Shown: piece after piece, positions 6,683 through 7,105 of the stretch
Position numbering within the stretch: the first letter of the stretch is position 1
How the letters are laid out: every line of letters begins with the position of its first letter
Assembly: GCA_018375265.1 (NCBI GenBank)
Contig: JAHADO010000065.1
Coordinates: forward strand, 1 to 7,105
Length of the DNA: 7,105 nt
Direction of reading: 5' to 3'
Source of the DNA: Campylobacter concisus
GTDB taxonomy: Bacteria; Campylobacterota; Campylobacteria; Campylobacterales; Campylobacteraceae
Program-made: the position numbers and the translations under genes
Notes under the pieces: generated by a model
What the model saw: only the letters and a program-made list of their open reading frames with translations
Databases searched by the model: none
What the model was told of the DNA's origin: nothing

Positions 6683-6700
6683 ATGTTTTTAAGAGTTGTA

Positions 6701-6729
6701 ATTATATAGACTTTAATGCTATTTGTCAA
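6701..6729 (-). promoter_or_regulatory. Consensus sigma70 promoter of the tRNA-Gln/tRNA-fMet unit
   Basis: The minus strand has TTGACA (plus 6724-6729), a spacer of exactly 17 bp, and TATAAT (plus 6701-6706). Both hexamers match perfectly. Transcription should start near 6694, about 12 nt before the tRNA-Gln 5' end. Confidence 0.9.
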
Positions 6730-6838
6730 GCTTTTTTAAAAAAATATGTAAATTTATTTTATTTTTCAAAGTAGCTTTTTGAAAATTTAAAAATAAATAA
6801 AATACTTTTATAGCATATAAAATTTAACTATAGCTTTT

Positions 6839-6866
6839 AAAACCCATGCGAAAATTTACATTGGTT
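6839..6866 (-). terminator. Candidate terminator of the yqeY-type gene
   Basis: On the minus strand, AACCAATG and CATGGGTT (plus 6859-6866 and 6841-6848) form a stem of seven pairs and one mismatch around a 10-nt loop. The stem runs into TTTT (plus 6839-6842). It begins 9 nt after the stop codon. The T tract is short, so confidence is moderate. Confidence 0.45.
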
Positions 6867-6875
6867 TATCTAGTT

Positions 6876-7105
6876 TTATGCTAAAAGTTCTTTTGCGATC
6901 ATGCTTATGCGTTTTGCTTCAGCGCTCGCTCCGATCTCATCTTTTGCCATTTTCATCACAGCGCCTAAATTTTTACCAACCTTTTCAATTATGCTTTTAA
7001 TCTTCTCTTTTAGCTCATCATCACTTAGCTGAGCTGGCAGATATGCCTTGATTAGTTCGATCTCGCTCTGCTCTTTTTTGGCAAGATCATCTCTTGCTCC
7101 CTTTA
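6876..7105 (-). CDS. YqeY/GatB-domain protein (partial, N-terminus outside window)
   Basis: The 75 complete visible codons encode the C-terminal half of a YqeY-family protein. These proteins are about 148 residues and share the tRNA-binding tail domain of GatB, the amidotransferase subunit that makes Gln-tRNA in many bacteria. Family features are the RDDLAKKEQSEIELIKAYLP block, which matches RxDLAxKExxExxILxxYLP, then QLSDDEL, then GKNLGAVMKMAKDEIGASA, and the end MIAKELLA. The stop is at 6876-6878. The YqeY role is unproven; the GatB-like fold suggests tRNA or amidotransferase binding. The gene faces the same way as the two tRNAs but is separated from them by about 190 bp with a separate promoter, so it is not in their operon. 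Confidence 0.85.
   Translation of the reverse strand, partial: KGARDDLAKKEQSEIELIKAYLPAQLSDDELKEKIKSIIEKVGKNLGAVMKMAKDEIGASAEAKRISMIAKELLA

Larger units (their letters stand above)
6683..6875. other. AT-rich intergenic region between tRNA-Gln and yqeY
   Basis: This 193-bp gap is very AT-rich. It holds the tRNA promoter near its left end and a possible terminator hairpin for the yqeY-type gene near its right end. No supported open reading frame is seen between them. Confidence 0.6.

Noticed and set aside
6592..6774. Plus-strand open frame of 60 codons
   Set aside because: It is antisense to tRNA-Gln (peptide VRGFEPLNDWTKTSC) and runs through the tRNA promoter. There is no ribosome site and no recognisable protein.

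Overview
The window looks like chromosomal DNA of a Campylobacter, probably from the C. concisus/C. curvus side of the genus. The evidence is AT-rich intergenic DNA, an oversized FlgL with epsilonproteobacterial features, a sigma54 promoter in front of it, the flgL-ftsK gene order known from C. jejuni, and codon use rich in AAA, TTT and ATA. The species is inferred from sequence character, not from any search.

Layout from left to right: the first 52 codons of a HU-type DNA-binding protein gene (minus strand, cut by the left edge); yaaA, a peroxide-stress protein (minus); a 141-bp divergent promoter region; flgL, the hook-filament junction protein (plus), closed by a clear intrinsic terminator; ftsK, the septal DNA translocase (plus), with its own extended -10 promoter and apparently a non-AUG (AUU) start; a short spacer with a 13-bp perfect inverted repeat; a 5'-truncated tyrosine integrase remnant (plus); initiator tRNA-fMet(CAU) and tRNA-Gln(UUG) on the minus strand, served by a textbook sigma70 promoter; an AT-rich gap; and the 3' part of a YqeY/GatB-domain protein gene (minus, cut by the right edge).

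Most of the window is core housekeeping and flagellar DNA: nucleoid structure (HU), oxidative-stress protection (YaaA), flagellum assembly (FlgL), chromosome segregation (FtsK) and translation (tRNAs, possibly YqeY). The one accessory trace is the integrase remnant. It ends 47 bp from the 3' end of tRNA-fMet, which suggests that a mobile element once inserted at this tRNA and was later lost. I see no intact novel system. The points most worth checking are the ftsK start codon, the tandem sigma28/sigma54 signals before flgL, and the palindrome-plus-integrase scar between ftsK and the tRNAs.
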